Shown here: in pieces, positions 43,634 through 53,781 of the stretch
How positions within the stretch are numbered: the first letter of the stretch is position 1
Layout of the letters: each line of letters begins with the position of its first letter
Source of the DNA: Hyphomonadaceae bacterium
GTDB lineage: Bacteria; Pseudomonadota; Alphaproteobacteria; Caulobacterales; Hyphomonadaceae
NCBI GenBank assembly: GCA_028285145.1
Contig: JANQQC010000045.1
Span: forward strand, 1-64,000
Length of the DNA stretch: 64,000 nt
Direction of reading: 5' to 3'
Made by a program: the position numbers and the translations under genes
The notes under the pieces: model-generated
What the model was told of the DNA's origin: nothing
The model's input: the letters and a program-made list of their open reading frames with translations, nothing else
The model's database searches: none

Positions 43634-43762
43634 GCCTTTGGAATCCCGCTCGTCCTGCGGCAGCCGAGCGAGCTCCAGTCCGAATTCGTGGTCAAACTCT
43701 GCCTGAACGCCGTCAAAGCCTGGCAGGCGTTCAATCTCGCTCCAGCTCCGCGCGGCCAGCGG

Positions 43763-44377
43763 TCAGTCCTTCATCAGGCCGGCGGCCTTGAGCGTCTTGC
43801 CGGCGCGGATCACACGGGACAGCTTATGCTCAGAGCTTCGGTCCCCGCCATTGGAGTCCGGGTGAAAGCGGCGCACATAATCGGCATAGCGCGCGCGAAT
43901 GTCGGCGGGCGTTGCGGCCTCATCGAGGTCGAGCTCATTGAGCGCGCGGACCTGCAGCTGCGTCCGGCGGCGCTGTTCCTGACGCGCAGCATCGGCGACG
44001 CCATCCTCGAACAGGTCCCGTCCACGCCATTTGCGCATATCGTGCGCATCGGCCGACTTCTTGCCGGCCATGGGGCCGCTGCCAAACTTCCACGTCTTCT
44101 TGAAGCCATGGCGCGCTTCTTCGTTGAAGCGTTTGAGATCCTCGTCGCTCATGCCTTCGAAGAAATTGAATCGGCGATTGTACTCGCCCGCATGGCGCTG
44201 GCAGAACCAGTGCCGTCCATTGCCATTGCGCTTGGGGGCCGGAAACTCTCCCGCCAGCTCGCAATCATCATGCTCGCAGACGCGCGTTTTCTTCGCGCGT
44301 TCGCGCGATTTATCGGCTGCGGGAGGCTTCACCCGGATGTCGGTGAACTTCACGCGGTATGGAAAAGATCCGTCCAT
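43763..44377 (-). CDS. J-domain (DnaJ-like) protein
   Basis: The 204-residue protein has a basic N-terminal half with CEHDDCELAGEFPAPK and HWFCQRHAGEYNRRFNFFEG, a probable metal-binding Cys/His cluster. A C-terminal J domain follows (LNELDLDEAATPADIRARY, HPD in RRFHPDSNGGDRS), so it should stimulate a DnaK. This layout, J domain at the C terminus, is common in alphaproteobacteria. It is divergent from bolA, 40 bases apart, and lies directly upstream of the DUF3137 gene. Confidence 0.9.
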   Translation of the reverse strand: MDGSFPYRVKFTDIRVKPPAADKSRERAKKTRVCEHDDCELAGEFPAPKRNGNGRHWFCQRHAGEYNRRFNFFEGMSDEDLKRFNEEARHGFKKTWKFGSGPMAGKKSADAHDMRKWRGRDLFEDGVADAARQEQRRRTQLQVRALNELDLDEAATPADIRARYADYVRRFHPDSNGGDRSSEHKLSRVIRAGKTLKAAGLMKD

Positions 44378-44417
44378 GGGGCCAGATAGTGGGGCGCAGC
44401 GGTTAAGGAGACAAGAA

Positions 44418-44690
44418 TTGACACGCAGGATTGACCGGATTCGTGACCTTCTGACCGAAGCTTTTCAGCCCGTTTCACTTGAGGTTGTAGACGACAGCGC
44501 CCGGCACGCGGGTCACGCGGGCGCATCTCCAGAAGGGGAGACCCATTTCAACGTCGCAATTACCAGCGAAGCGTTTGAAGGATTAAGCCGGGTTCAGGTC
44601 CAGCGCGCAGTGAATATGGTGATGGCGGAAGAGTTCGAAACCGGCCTTCACGCCCTCTCCATCAAGGCCGGGCCGCCCTCATCAGACTGA
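44418..44690 (+). CDS. BolA family protein
   Basis: The 90-residue protein reads RIDRIRDLLTEAFQPVSLEV, then HAGHAGASPEGETHFNVAI, FEGLSRVQVQRAVNMVM and ELHALSIKA-type end (GLHALSIKAGPP). This is the BolA fold, with the conserved H and the HFNV strand. BolA proteins partner with monothiol glutaredoxins in iron-sulfur handling. The start is TTG at 44418, seven bases after a perfect AAGGAG; no ATG is available near it. Confidence 0.93.
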   Translation: MTRRIDRIRDLLTEAFQPVSLEVVDDSARHAGHAGASPEGETHFNVAITSEAFEGLSRVQVQRAVNMVMAEEFETGLHALSIKAGPPSSD

Positions 44691-44799
44691 GTGATGCTTA
44701 ATCGGGCGTTTTCGCGATTGCCTCGTTATCGCCCCGATCCGGAAATCACGGCTTAATCGCACTGTGTCAGGTTCCGCTACAATAGGGCGGAGAGAAATC

Positions 44800-45465
44800 A
44801 TGCGGACTCGTATCGTGGTCCTCGCCAGTCTGGCACTGGCCGGCTGTGCGGGCGGAATGTCGAAAGATGAATGTCTTTATGCGGACTGGAAGTCAGTCGG
44901 CTATGAAGATGGCGCGCGCGGCGCGCCGGCCAGCGCGATTGCGCCGCGTCGACAGGCCTGTGCCTCCAAGGCGGGTGTCACGCTTAATATGGACGCGTAT
45001 CTCGAGGGTCGTGCAATCGGCCTTGCGCAATACTGCACGCCATCGAACGGATTTGCCGTCGGCGCGCAGGGCCGCGTTTATAACGGTGTCTGCCACGGCT
45101 ATAACGAAGCGGCCTTCAAGTCCGAGTTCTGGGACGGGGCGCATCTCTATAAGCTGAAGTCTGTCGTCCAGAGCGCGTCCGCCGCTGTCCGCTCAGCCGA
45201 GCGGGACCTTGAGGCGATCCATTATGACATCGCCTTTACCGAGGCCGCCCTGATCGCGCCCGAGACCACGATCGTTGAGCGCATCGAGCTTTTGGCTGAA
45301 CTCAAACACCTCAATGAGGAACAGTATCGCATCGAGGAAGCCATGATTGGCCTGCAGCTCGCGCATCAGGACGCCCGCCGGGAGCTTGAGTCCTATGAGT
45401 GGCGGCTAGCCTCTGAAGGAAGCTCGGACGCTCGCACCAAGACGGCGCTCGCCATCCTGCGCTAA
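44800..45465 (+). CDS. DUF2799 domain lipoprotein
   Basis: The 221-residue protein has a lipoprotein signal ending LALAGC (Cys at about 16), then CLYADWKSVGYEDGARG and YLEGRAIGLAQYCTPSNGFAVG, with a GRVYNGVC repeat, which is the DUF2799 pattern. The rest is a long charged helix that may form a coiled coil (SAERDLEAIHYDIAF ... YRIEEAMIGLQLAHQDARRE). GGAGAGA precedes ATG 44800. Probably an envelope protein; its role is unknown. Confidence 0.85.
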   Translation: MRTRIVVLASLALAGCAGGMSKDECLYADWKSVGYEDGARGAPASAIAPRRQACASKAGVTLNMDAYLEGRAIGLAQYCTPSNGFAVGAQGRVYNGVCHGYNEAAFKSEFWDGAHLYKLKSVVQSASAAVRSAERDLEAIHYDIAFTEAALIAPETTIVERIELLAELKHLNEEQYRIEEAMIGLQLAHQDARRELESYEWRLASEGSSDARTKTALAILR

Positions 45466-45530
45466 AGGCGACCGGCGAAAAACTGGCGTCATTGTCCCCG
45501 GTGGCTATGCTGGCCGCTGAGGAGACACAA

Positions 45531-46349
45531 ATGGAAGATTTCAAGGACAAGGTTGCCGTCATAACGGGCGGCGCAACCGGGATCGGTTTCGCGCTGGCAA
45601 AAGGGCTTGGCGCGGAAGGCGCGAAGGTCGTTATCGGCGAGCCACGGCAGGACCGGCTGGATGAGGCGGTCGCGGCCCTTACAGCAGAAGGGATCGAAGC
45701 GCGTGCAGTAGTATGCGACGTGCGCGATCTTGCGAGCGTCGAAGCGCTTGCGGATTTCGCATGGAGCGCGTTGGGGCAGGTCGATCTTGTCTTCAATAAT
45801 GCGGGGGTTGGGCTGGGTCAGAAACGGCTCGTCAATTCAGAGATGGACGATGTCCGGAACCTATTCGACGTGAATTTCTGGGGTGTCTGGCACGGCTGCA
45901 AAGTCTTTGGCGAGCGCATGATCAAGCAGGGCACGCCGGCCGCCATCTACAATACCGGGTCTGAGAACTCCCTGTTCATCGCCGTTCCGGCGAACGCCGC
46001 CTACGTCGCTTCCAAACACGCCGTGCTTGGCCTTACCGACAGTCTCGACGAGGAGATGCCGGACTTCATTCGCGTCGGTGTGATCATTCCGGGTTTTGTG
46101 CATTCTGAAATGACCCGCGGACCCTTCGGCGAACTGGCCATGAAAGCTGACGATTTCGCGGCGATTATCCTCAGGCAGGTCAAAGCAGGGGAACGTTATT
46201 GCGTCAGCCATCCCTACAACATCGAACGTGTCGAGGAACGCATGGCCCCGATCAGGAAGGCGTACGAGACCTATGCGCCCCGCTATGAGGGCGACGAGGA
46301 ACACGATGTCCGGACCCTCATCGAGAAAGTCCGGGGCAAGTCGGTTTAG
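45531..46349 (+). CDS. SDR family oxidoreductase
   Basis: The 272-residue classical SDR has VAVITGGATGIGFALAK (TGxxxGIG), VFNNAGVG, a TGSENS strand with the catalytic Ser and YVASK with catalytic Tyr and Lys. IIPGFVHSEM matches the usual PG motif. All active-site residues are present, unlike the SDR at 0.9-1.6 kb. GGAGACACAA precedes ATG 45531. It ends six bases before the convergent trxB. The substrate is not predictable from sequence. Confidence 0.92.
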   Translation: MEDFKDKVAVITGGATGIGFALAKGLGAEGAKVVIGEPRQDRLDEAVAALTAEGIEARAVVCDVRDLASVEALADFAWSALGQVDLVFNNAGVGLGQKRLVNSEMDDVRNLFDVNFWGVWHGCKVFGERMIKQGTPAAIYNTGSENSLFIAVPANAAYVASKHAVLGLTDSLDEEMPDFIRVGVIIPGFVHSEMTRGPFGELAMKADDFAAIILRQVKAGERYCVSHPYNIERVEERMAPIRKAYETYAPRYEGDEEHDVRTLIEKVRGKSV

Positions 46350-46355
46350 GGGCGG

Positions 46356-47324
46356 CTACTCCGCCGCCACGGCTTCTTTCAGCGCGGCTTCTTCTTCCAG
46401 CCAGCGCTCGGCTTCCAGGGCGGCCATGCAGCCCATGCCGGCCGCTGTCACGGCCTGCCGATAGATTTCATCGGTGACATCACCTGCAGCGAACACGCCG
46501 GGTATGTTGGTTGCCGTCGAATCCGGCGCGGTGAGAATGTAGCCATTGTCCTTCATGTCGACCTTGCCGGTGAACAGCTCGGTCGAGGGGGCATGGCCGA
46601 TCGCGATGAAGACGCCATGGACCGGGACGAGCGTGGTCTCGCCTGTGTTCCGGTTCTTGATCTTCGCGCCAGTGACGCCGAGCGGATTCTCATCACCGAC
46701 AACTTCTTCCAGCTCGGAGTCCCAGAGAATCTCGACCTTGGGGTTCTTGAATAGCCGGTCCTGCAGGATCTTCTCGGCCCGCAGGGAGTCGCGGCGATGC
46801 ACGAGGGTGACCTTGGAGGCAAAGTTCGTGAGGAAGAGGGCTTCTTCCACAGCAGTGTTGCCGCCGCCGACCACAATCACGTCTTTCTCGCGATAGAAGA
46901 AGCCGTCGCACGTTGCGCAAGCCGAGACGCCGAAGCCCTGAAACTTGTCTTCCGAAGGCAGGCCGAGCCATTTCGCTTGCGCGCCGGTGGAGATGATGAG
47001 GGCATCGCCGGTGTAGACCGTGCCGCTTTCGCCGATGGCGCGGAACGGGCGCGCATCCAGATCGACCTCCGCGATGTGATCCTCGGCGGTTTCCGTGCCC
47101 ATCTTCTCTGCATGCTCGCGCATCTTGTCCATCAGCTCGGGGCCCTGGATTTCGGCAAATCCGGGATAGTTCTCCACATCAGTGGTGATGGTCAGCTGGC
47201 CGCCAGGCTGCAGACCCGCCACGACCAGCGTCTTGCGCATGGCGCGCGCGGCGTAGATGGCGGCCGTCCAGCCGGCCGGGCCGGAGCCGATGATCAGGAT
47301 TTCGGCGTGCTTCGTATCGCTCAT
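46356..47324 (-). CDS. trxB: Thioredoxin reductase
   Basis: TrxB is the NADPH flavoenzyme that reduces thioredoxin. The 322-residue protein has LIIGSGPAGWTAAIYAARA (FAD loop), QLTITTDVENYPGF, the redox-active SACATCDGFFYR, the NADPH loop VIVVGGGNTAVEEALFL with HRRD, and VPGVFAAGDVTDE-type (IPGVFAAGDVTDEIYRQA) at the end. It is complete and typical. It reads on the minus strand, 108 bases after the CDF exporter gene. Confidence 0.97.
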   Translation of the reverse strand: MSDTKHAEILIIGSGPAGWTAAIYAARAMRKTLVVAGLQPGGQLTITTDVENYPGFAEIQGPELMDKMREHAEKMGTETAEDHIAEVDLDARPFRAIGESGTVYTGDALIISTGAQAKWLGLPSEDKFQGFGVSACATCDGFFYREKDVIVVGGGNTAVEEALFLTNFASKVTLVHRRDSLRAEKILQDRLFKNPKVEILWDSELEEVVGDENPLGVTGAKIKNRNTGETTLVPVHGVFIAIGHAPSTELFTGKVDMKDNGYILTAPDSTATNIPGVFAAGDVTDEIYRQAVTAAGMGCMAALEAERWLEEEAALKEAVAAE

Positions 47325-47432
47325 GGCGTGCGCTCCTTCGAAAAAGGGCAGGGGAATCGTTGGAGCCTATGTATGGGGTTTTGAGACGCGGGATGAAAGT
47401 CCCGGGCCTGCTCACAAGAGTGTGCAGTGGGG

Positions 47433-48302
47433 TTAAATCGGCTCACTAACGACTTCAACGGTCGCATGGGAGACATCAAACGCCTCCTTCAGCCGGGCCT
47501 TGATGTCCCGCCTCAGGGTTTCCGGGCAGGCCCCTGACGCGCAGGTGACTTCCAGTGTGACCATGGGTTTCGCCTCTGTCAGCTGCCAGGCATGTACGTG
47601 CGATACACGGCTTGCTTCCGGGATGAGCGCTTCAAGATCGGCAATGATCGCAGCCGAGGATAATGTCTCGGGAGCGCCCTGCAGAAGGATGTGGCCGGAT
47701 TTGCGCACGATCCGCAGACCTGCCCATGTGATCAGTGCAGCCACGAGCGTGGAAAGGAGCGGGTCAATCGGGGTCCAGCCCGTCCCGATGATGATAAGGG
47801 CGGCGGCGATGGCGGCGACCGAACCAAGCAGGTCCCCTGCGACATGCCAGAGCGCGCCGGACAGGTTGAGATCGTCATGATCTCCACCATGCAGCACGGT
47901 AAAGGCGGCCACATTCACAAACAGTCCGCCAACCGCGATCCATAACATCAGGCTGCCCATAATGGGCTGAGGGTCCAACAGGCGCATACCCGCCTCGAAC
48001 AGGATCCAGACGGCCAGCACGATCAAGGCAAGTCCGTTGACGAAGGCCGCCAGAATCTTGAACCGCGCAAAGCCATAGGACCGGCGCTCATCGGCCGGCC
48101 GTTCAGCAAGGTAGTAGCCAATCCAGGCAAGGGTGAGCGAACCGGCATCGGTCAGCATGTGCGCCGCATCCGCCAGCAGAGCGAGGGAGCCTGACAGGAT
48201 GCCACCGATGACCTCGACCCCCATAAAGGAGAAGGTCAGAACGGCCGCGACCGCAACGCGCCAGCGGGCGTCCGAATGTGCATGAGCGTGATCGTGCGCC
48301 AT
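47433..48302 (-). CDS. Cation diffusion facilitator (CzcD-type metal exporter)
   Basis: The 289-residue protein begins with a His-rich MAHDHAHAHSDARW, then has five to six membrane helices with the metal sites LLADAAHMLTDAGSL and NLSGALWHVAGDLLGS. A C-terminal cytoplasmic domain follows, with SHVHAWQLTEAKPMVTLEV. The HD...HxxxD arrangement is typical of zinc/cobalt/cadmium export by proton antiport. The start may be ATG 48302 or GTG 48311; neither has a strong site. No metal-responsive regulator is adjacent. Confidence 0.93.
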   Translation of the reverse strand: MAHDHAHAHSDARWRVAVAAVLTFSFMGVEVIGGILSGSLALLADAAHMLTDAGSLTLAWIGYYLAERPADERRSYGFARFKILAAFVNGLALIVLAVWILFEAGMRLLDPQPIMGSLMLWIAVGGLFVNVAAFTVLHGGDHDDLNLSGALWHVAGDLLGSVAAIAAALIIIGTGWTPIDPLLSTLVAALITWAGLRIVRKSGHILLQGAPETLSSAAIIADLEALIPEASRVSHVHAWQLTEAKPMVTLEVTCASGACPETLRRDIKARLKEAFDVSHATVEVVSEPI

Positions 48303-48383
48303 CAGGTTCACATGCTTTCGGCTGGCGATACTGTCAACAAATAACCCATGAAAATCAGAGTATTAGAATGTGATATCGTAGCG

Positions 48384-49463
48384 TCAGAGCCAGTCGGGCG
48401 CGATTACCGTATCATCTCCAGCCGGTGGCATGGCCGGTTGTGGATGCCGCTTCAGGAGCGCTTCGACAATCGCATCAGCCACCCGGTCGGCTTCGCGCAG
48501 GGGTTCATAGCTCCAGCTTTCAAGCGTCTCGCCGAGCCAACGCGCGGCACCGCGATCAATCAGGCTTTGATGCAGGCGGTCGAACTTTGCAGACCGTCCG
48601 GACAGCCGGGCGATGTGCACGGGCAGGCCGTGATAAGCCGCGTCCGACAGCATGTTGGCGGAGTCCTCGGTGACGATTGCCGCATCGGAGAAGATCAGCC
48701 AGGCGAGGTACGGATTGGGGCCGTCCTCCGGCCCGGTCCAGATACGTGCGCCGACCTCATCAGCAATGCCCTTCACGACGGCGATGGCGTGGGCGGGCGT
48801 GCGACGGGAGGTTGTGATTCGCAGCCGCCAGCCCTCCCCAGCGAGCTGGCGAAGCGTTGCCGCGAGACGCTCGGCGGCGGCGGGTGTGAATTTGTGGGTC
48901 TTGGAATCCCCGCCCAGGACGATGATACAGCTTTTGCCACGTTCGTCCGCAAGGTCAGCAAAGGCGAGGCCGGCTTCTTCAATGGCGTCGGAAGAGAAGT
49001 ATGATGGCGACCCGGCGGTACGGATCACATTGTCCCCTTCCAACTCATCGTGTGCAGGCGTGACAAGCATATCGAACGCGCTCGGTGACATACGTGGGTC
49101 TAAAATCTGGATGCAAAGTGTTTGCCCCGCCGACCATTCGCGGACTTTTGCTGTGAAGGGCGCGCTGCGCCGGCCAGCGGCAATCATCAGGGTTGGCCAT
49201 GGAGCGGACAGCGCCTGACGTTCTTCTGCGGGTAGGGCGAGTTTCGGCCAGATCCAGGCTGAGCTCGGCAACCAGGTGCAGGGCGGCCGTGGGTGCAGCT
49301 CCAGTGGATCGGCGCGATGTCCTTCGCCATTAATGTGCGCGATGCGCATCCAGCGTTGGGTTTCGGTCAGTGCATTGACGATGGCACGAACCTGCGAGGC
49401 ATTTCCAGCGCGCCCGTCGGATGCCGCCCAGATGGACGGTCCGAACGAGCGCTGGTCCGTCAT
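48384..49463 (-). CDS. ELM1/DUF1022 family protein
   Basis: The 359-residue protein opens with SIWAASDGRAGNASQVRAIV and contains the family blocks LMIAAGRRSAP, QILDPRMSPSAFDMLVTPAHDEL and SCIIVLGGDSKTHKF. It also has the C-terminal IVTEDSANMLSDAAYHGLPV and FDRLHQSLIDRGAARWL. In plants ELM1 assists mitochondrial fission; in bacteria the fold resembles a GT-B nucleotide-sugar enzyme and the role is unsettled. It starts two bases after the greA stop, so it is in the carB-greA transcript. Confidence 0.9.
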   Translation of the reverse strand: MTDQRSFGPSIWAASDGRAGNASQVRAIVNALTETQRWMRIAHINGEGHRADPLELHPRPPCTWLPSSAWIWPKLALPAEERQALSAPWPTLMIAAGRRSAPFTAKVREWSAGQTLCIQILDPRMSPSAFDMLVTPAHDELEGDNVIRTAGSPSYFSSDAIEEAGLAFADLADERGKSCIIVLGGDSKTHKFTPAAAERLAATLRQLAGEGWRLRITTSRRTPAHAIAVVKGIADEVGARIWTGPEDGPNPYLAWLIFSDAAIVTEDSANMLSDAAYHGLPVHIARLSGRSAKFDRLHQSLIDRGAARWLGETLESWSYEPLREADRVADAIVEALLKRHPQPAMPPAGDDTVIAPDWL

Positions 49464-49465
49464 GA

Positions 49466-49939
49466 TTATTCGTACTCGACGCTGGCGATTTCGTAAGCGC
49501 GGGCACCGCCGGGCGCGGAGACCTCAGCCTCGTCGCCCTCTTCCTTCCCGATCAGCGCGCGGGCGAGTGGGGAAGAGATCGAGATCTTGCCGTTCTCAAT
49601 GTTAGCTTCGTCCTCACCGACAATCCGATAGGTCGACTCCTTCTCCGATTCCACATCGATGATTGTCACCGTCGCGCCGAACACGATCTTCGAGCCGCTG
49701 ATCTTCGTCATATCGATGATTTCGGCACGCGCGAGCTTGTCTTCGAGCTCTGCCACACGGCCTTCGATAAAGCTCTGCTTTTCCTTAGCCGCGTGATACT
49801 CGGCGTTCTCGGAGAGGTCGCCATGTTCGCGCGCTTCAGCGATCGCCGCGATGATGGCGGGGCGCTCAACCGTCTTCAGATTCTTCAGCTCTGCGTCGAG
49901 GGCCTGATGCCCTTCGGCGGTCATGGGAATGCGTTGCAT
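49466..49939 (-). CDS. greA: Transcription elongation factor GreA
   Basis: GreA rescues backtracked RNA polymerase by stimulating cleavage of the transcript. The 157-residue protein has the N-terminal coiled coil with [20 protein letters not shown], whose acidic DLSENAEY tip carries the catalytic residues, and the FKBP-like C-terminal domain ([10 protein letters not shown] ... [20 protein letters not shown]). Length is standard. It follows carB, the usual alphaproteobacterial order. Confidence 0.97.
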   Translation of the reverse strand: MQRIPMTAEGHQALDAELKNLKTVERPAIIAAIAEAREHGDLSENAEYHAAKEKQSFIEGRVAELEDKLARAEIIDMTKISGSKIVFGATVTIIDVESEKESTYRIVGEDEANIENGKISISSPLARALIGKEEGDEAEVSAPGGARAYEIASVEYE

Positions 49940-50003
49940 GGGATCTACTCTGATTGATCAACGAAACGTTGCACAAAATACCGGCGGGTCAAGTGGGGAG
50001 CCG

Positions 50004-53000
50004 TCAGGCCGATTGCAAGGGCCGCACGGTCATGCTTCGCGTCTTCTGCGCCCGGATCGCCTGAACCGATGCGCGCGAGGCCGCGAGCGTCGTGAAGTAC
50101 GGGATACGTTGGCTTAGCGCAGTCTTTCTGATGGATGCAGAGTCCTTCAGGGATTGCGCGCCCTCGGTCGTGTTGAAGACCAGAGCGACCTCGCCATTGA
50201 TCATGGCATCCACAATGTGCGGCTGGCCTTCAATCACCTTGTTCACCGGCGAGATGGCGAGGCCCGCCTCGCTCAGGAACGCGGCGGTGCCGCTGGTGCC
50301 GATCAGGGTAAAGCCCATATCGATTAGGTCCTGCGCCGCTTCGATCATCCCCGCCTTGTCGGCATCCTTCAGGGAGATGAAGACTGCGCCTTCAGAGGGC
50401 AGCTTCGTGCCCCCACCGATCTGGGACTTGAGGAAGGCCGCACCGAAATCGTCATCCCATCCCATGACTTCGCCTGTGGATCTCATTTCCGGACCCAGAA
50501 CAGGGTCAACCCCTGGAAAGCGTGCAAACGGGAACACGGCTTCTTTCACGGCTACGCGGCTCGGCGTGGCGTGCTTAAGGTCGAAGTCCGCGAGCTTGCT
50601 GCCGGCCATGATCTTGGCGGCGATCGCGGCAATCGGTGCTCCGACCGCTTTCGCCACGAAAGGCACCGTCCGGCTGGCACGTGGGTTCGCTTCGAGGACG
50701 TAGATCTCTTCATCCTTCACCGCGAACTGGATGTTGATCAGGCCTTTGACATTAAGCGCCTTGGCCAGCGCGATCGCCTGCTCTGACAATCGTCCAATCA
50801 TGCTGGGCAGGAGAGTATAAGGCGGTAGCGCACAGGCAGAGTCCCCGGAATGGACGCCGGCTTCTTCGATGTGTTCCATAACGCCTGCGACATGGACGTC
50901 GCGGCCGTCGCACAGGGCGTCGACATCGACCTCAATCGCGTCGGCAAGATATCGGTCGATCAGGAGCGGCTGCTTGCCGGTGACCTTAACGGCTTCGTTC
51001 ACATAGCGCTTCAGATCATCCATATCCCGAACGACTTCCATGCCGCGTCCGCCAAGAACAAAAGATGGGCGCAGCATGACCGGGAAGCCGATCTGCTCTG
51101 CCGCAGCGATGGTCTCCTTGACCGAGCGCGCGATGGCACCGGGGGCCTGCCTCAATCCGATCTCATCCAGCAGCGCCTGGAATTGTTCCCGGTCCTCGGC
51201 AAGATCGATGGACTTCGATTGTGTTCCCAGGATGGGTACACTTTCCGCATCGAGCAGGCTGGCAAGTTTTAGCGGCGTCTGCCCGCCGAACTGGACAATC
51301 ACACCGGCCAGTTCTCCTGCGCTCTGCTCCTTGTGGACGATCTCCAGAACATGCTCGTCCGTGAGCGGTTCGAAATAGAGCCGGTCGGACGTGTCGTAAT
51401 CGGTGGAGACCGTTTCCGGATTGCAGTTCACCATGATCGACTCAATACCGATGTCCGCCATCGCGAAGGCGGCATGGCAGCAGCAATAATCGAACTCGAT
51501 ACCCTGCCCGATCCGATTCGGCCCGCCGCCAAGAATGATCGCTTTTTTCCGCTCGGACACGCCGGCTTCGCAATCAGCTTCGGTCTCACCGTAGGCGGGG
51601 TGCTCATAGGTTGAGTACAGATATGGCGTCTTTGCCGCGAACTCAGCGGCGCAGGTGTCGATGCGCTTGTAGACGGGGCGCACATCGAGCTTGTGACGTG
51701 CTTTGCGCACAGCCGTTTCAGTCTTGCCGGTCAGCTTGGCGAGCCGAGCGTCCGAAAAGCCCTTGCCCTTGAGATCGATAAAGTCGCTTCGGGCTGTTGG
51801 CAGGCCGTCGCGGCGCACCGCATCCTCGATTTCGACCAGCTCCGCCATCTGGCGCAGGAAGAACAGGTCAATGCTGGTTAGCTCGTTGACGGTCTCAACG
51901 CTCATGCCGCTGCGCAGCGCCTGGGCGACCGCGCAAAGCCGGGTCGGAGTTGGCGTTGTCAGGCCCTGGCGGAGCGCGTCCTCGCTTTCGAACTCCATTT
52001 CATCAAGGCCAGACAAGCCGGTTTCTAGAGAGCAGAGGGCCTTCTGCAGGCTTTCCTGAAAGTTCCGGCCAATAGCCATGGCCTCGCCGACGGATTTCAT
52101 CGCAGTCGTCAGGACAGGTTCTGCGCCCTTGTACTTCTCAAAGGCAAAGCGCGGGATCTTGGTGACGACATAATCGATCGTCGGCTCGAACGAGGCGGGC
52201 GTGACTCCTGTGATGTCGTTGTCGAGCTCATCCAGCGTATATCCGACGGCGAGCTTGGCGGCGATCTTGGCAATCGGAAAGCCGGTAGCCTTGGAGGCGA
52301 GTGCTGAGGAACGCGAGACGCGCGGGTTCATCTCGATCACGACAAGTCGGCCATTTGCCGGGTTCACCGCGAACTGCACATTGGAGCCGCCGGTTTCGAC
52401 GCCGATCTCGCGCAGCACGGCGAGCGATGCATTCCGCATCACCTGATATTCCTTGTCCGTCAGGGTGAGCGCAGGGGCGATAGTGATGGAATCGCCGGTG
52501 TGAACACCCATCGGGTCGATGTTCTCGATGGAGCAAATGATGATAGCGTTGTCAGCTTTGTCGCGGACGACCTCCATCTCGTACTCTTTCCATCCGAGGA
52601 GGCTCTCATCGACAAGGATCTGCGCCACGGGGGAGGCGGCAAGGCCGGACCGGCAGATCTCTTCATATTCCTCGATATTGTAAGCGACGCCGCCGCCCGT
52701 GCCGCCAAGGGTAAAGGCCGGGCGGATGATCGCGGGCAGGCCGACCGTCTCGAGCGCGTCCATTGCGACCTGAAGACCGGCCAGCCGGTCGTAGCTGCCA
52801 TCTTCGCGCTTCGGAGAAGAGACAATTTCGGCACGCGGATTCTCAAGGCCGATCCTGTCCATCGCCTCGCGAAACAGTTTACGATCCTCGGCCATCTCGA
52901 TGGCTTCGGCCCGCGCCCCGATCAGCTCCACGCCATGTTTCTCAAGCACGCCGGCATATTGCAGATCGAGGGCGCAGTTCAGCGCGGTCTGTCCGCCCAT

Positions 53001-53267
53001 GGTCGGCAGCAGCGCGTCCGGTTTTTCCGCAGCAATGATCTTCTCGACGAAGTCCGGCGTGATCGGCTCGATATAGGTGGCGTCCGCCAGCCCCGGATCG
53101 GTCATGATGGTGGCGGGGTTCGAATTGACGAGGACAACGCGGTAGCCTTCGTCTTTAAGCGCCTTGATCGCCTGAACACCTGAATAGTCGAACTCGCAGG
53201 CCTGTCCGATAATGATGGGACCGGCGCCGATTACGAGGATGGACTTGATATCGTCGCGCTTCGGCAT
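50004..53267 (-). CDS. carB: Carbamoyl-phosphate synthase large subunit
   Basis: CarB makes carbamoyl phosphate for arginine and pyrimidines with two ATP-grasp halves. The 1087-residue protein starts [20 protein letters not shown] and repeats the core in the second half ([20 protein letters not shown]). The allosteric MGS-like domain ([24 protein letters not shown], first 20 residues of that stretch) forms the end. Both ATP-grasp repeats look intact ([26 protein letters not shown]). ATG 53267 has a GAGGA site. The small subunit gene carA is not in the window, as is usual in this group. Confidence 0.98.
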   Translation of the reverse strand: MPKRDDIKSILVIGAGPIIIGQACEFDYSGVQAIKALKDEGYRVVLVNSNPATIMTDPGLADATYIEPITPDFVEKIIAAEKPDALLPTMGGQTALNCALDLQYAGVLEKHGVELIGARAEAIEMAEDRKLFREAMDRIGLENPRAEIVSSPKREDGSYDRLAGLQVAMDALETVGLPAIIRPAFTLGGTGGGVAYNIEEYEEICRSGLAASPVAQILVDESLLGWKEYEMEVVRDKADNAIIICSIENIDPMGVHTGDSITIAPALTLTDKEYQVMRNASLAVLREIGVETGGSNVQFAVNPANGRLVVIEMNPRVSRSSALASKATGFPIAKIAAKLAVGYTLDELDNDITGVTPASFEPTIDYVVTKIPRFAFEKYKGAEPVLTTAMKSVGEAMAIGRNFQESLQKALCSLETGLSGLDEMEFESEDALRQGLTTPTPTRLCAVAQALRSGMSVETVNELTSIDLFFLRQMAELVEIEDAVRRDGLPTARSDFIDLKGKGFSDARLAKLTGKTETAVRKARHKLDVRPVYKRIDTCAAEFAAKTPYLYSTYEHPAYGETEADCEAGVSERKKAIILGGGPNRIGQGIEFDYCCCHAAFAMADIGIESIMVNCNPETVSTDYDTSDRLYFEPLTDEHVLEIVHKEQSAGELAGVIVQFGGQTPLKLASLLDAESVPILGTQSKSIDLAEDREQFQALLDEIGLRQAPGAIARSVKETIAAAEQIGFPVMLRPSFVLGGRGMEVVRDMDDLKRYVNEAVKVTGKQPLLIDRYLADAIEVDVDALCDGRDVHVAGVMEHIEEAGVHSGDSACALPPYTLLPSMIGRLSEQAIALAKALNVKGLINIQFAVKDEEIYVLEANPRASRTVPFVAKAVGAPIAAIAAKIMAGSKLADFDLKHATPSRVAVKEAVFPFARFPGVDPVLGPEMRSTGEVMGWDDDFGAAFLKSQIGGGTKLPSEGAVFISLKDADKAGMIEAAQDLIDMGFTLIGTSGTAAFLSEAGLAISPVNKVIEGQPHIVDAMINGEVALVFNTTEGAQSLKDSASIRKTALSQRIPYFTTLAASRASVQAIRAQKTRSMTVRPLQSA

Positions 53268-53386
53268 GAGCGGGGTCCTCGAACGGCGGTTGGGCAAACG
53301 GCTGGGCTATAGCGGGGTCCGGCAGTGTTCTGCAAGCGGAGATCGTCGCAGCCGGCGCTCGTGCCGCCTGATAGTTGTGGAACCGT

Positions 53387-53764
53387 TCAGGTGCTGAAGG
53401 CCGAAAGGTCGGCATAGACCCGCCAATTGGCGATGCGATCGCCGTCAAACCGGTAGATGTCGGTACAGGGCAGGATGAGGGCCGTTTCGTCGGCGTGACG
53501 GAAGAAGTGACTGTCGACTTCGATGATGACGGTATCGCCGGTTTCGAGCATCAGGCGCGGCGTGTGCCCATCCCAGCGGACAAGCTGCATCTGACCAGCC
53601 ATATAGTCACGGATGCCCTCGATTCCGTGTCGCGGGGCTTGTGCGCCGACCTGATACTGGACGTCCGGCGTGAAGTGCGCGCCGGCGGCGGCCCAGTCAC
53701 CCTCACCGAGCTGGCGCTCCATTTCGAGGATAGAGCGGATGCGAGGCGTGTCCTGAAGGGGCAT
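53387..53764 (-). CDS. SnoaL/NTF2-like protein
   Basis: The 125-residue cytoplasmic protein has a single NTF2-like cone: EMERQLGEGDWAAAGAHFTPDVQYQVG, then GIEGIRDYMAGQMQL, VIIEVDSHFFRHAD and CTDIYRFDGDRIANWRVYADLS. The ending is the classic SnoaL pattern. It could be an isomerase, a hydrolase or a small binding protein. It lies 17 bases downstream of the MBL hydrolase gene on the same strand. Confidence 0.82.
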   Translation of the reverse strand: MPLQDTPRIRSILEMERQLGEGDWAAAGAHFTPDVQYQVGAQAPRHGIEGIRDYMAGQMQLVRWDGHTPRLMLETGDTVIIEVDSHFFRHADETALILPCTDIYRFDGDRIANWRVYADLSAFST

Positions 53765-53781
53765 GGTTCGCTCCCCGGGCT

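Noticed and set aside
50004-53267. Missing carA as an anomaly
   Set aside because: carA and carB are often unlinked in alphaproteobacteria, and carB-greA is a usual order.
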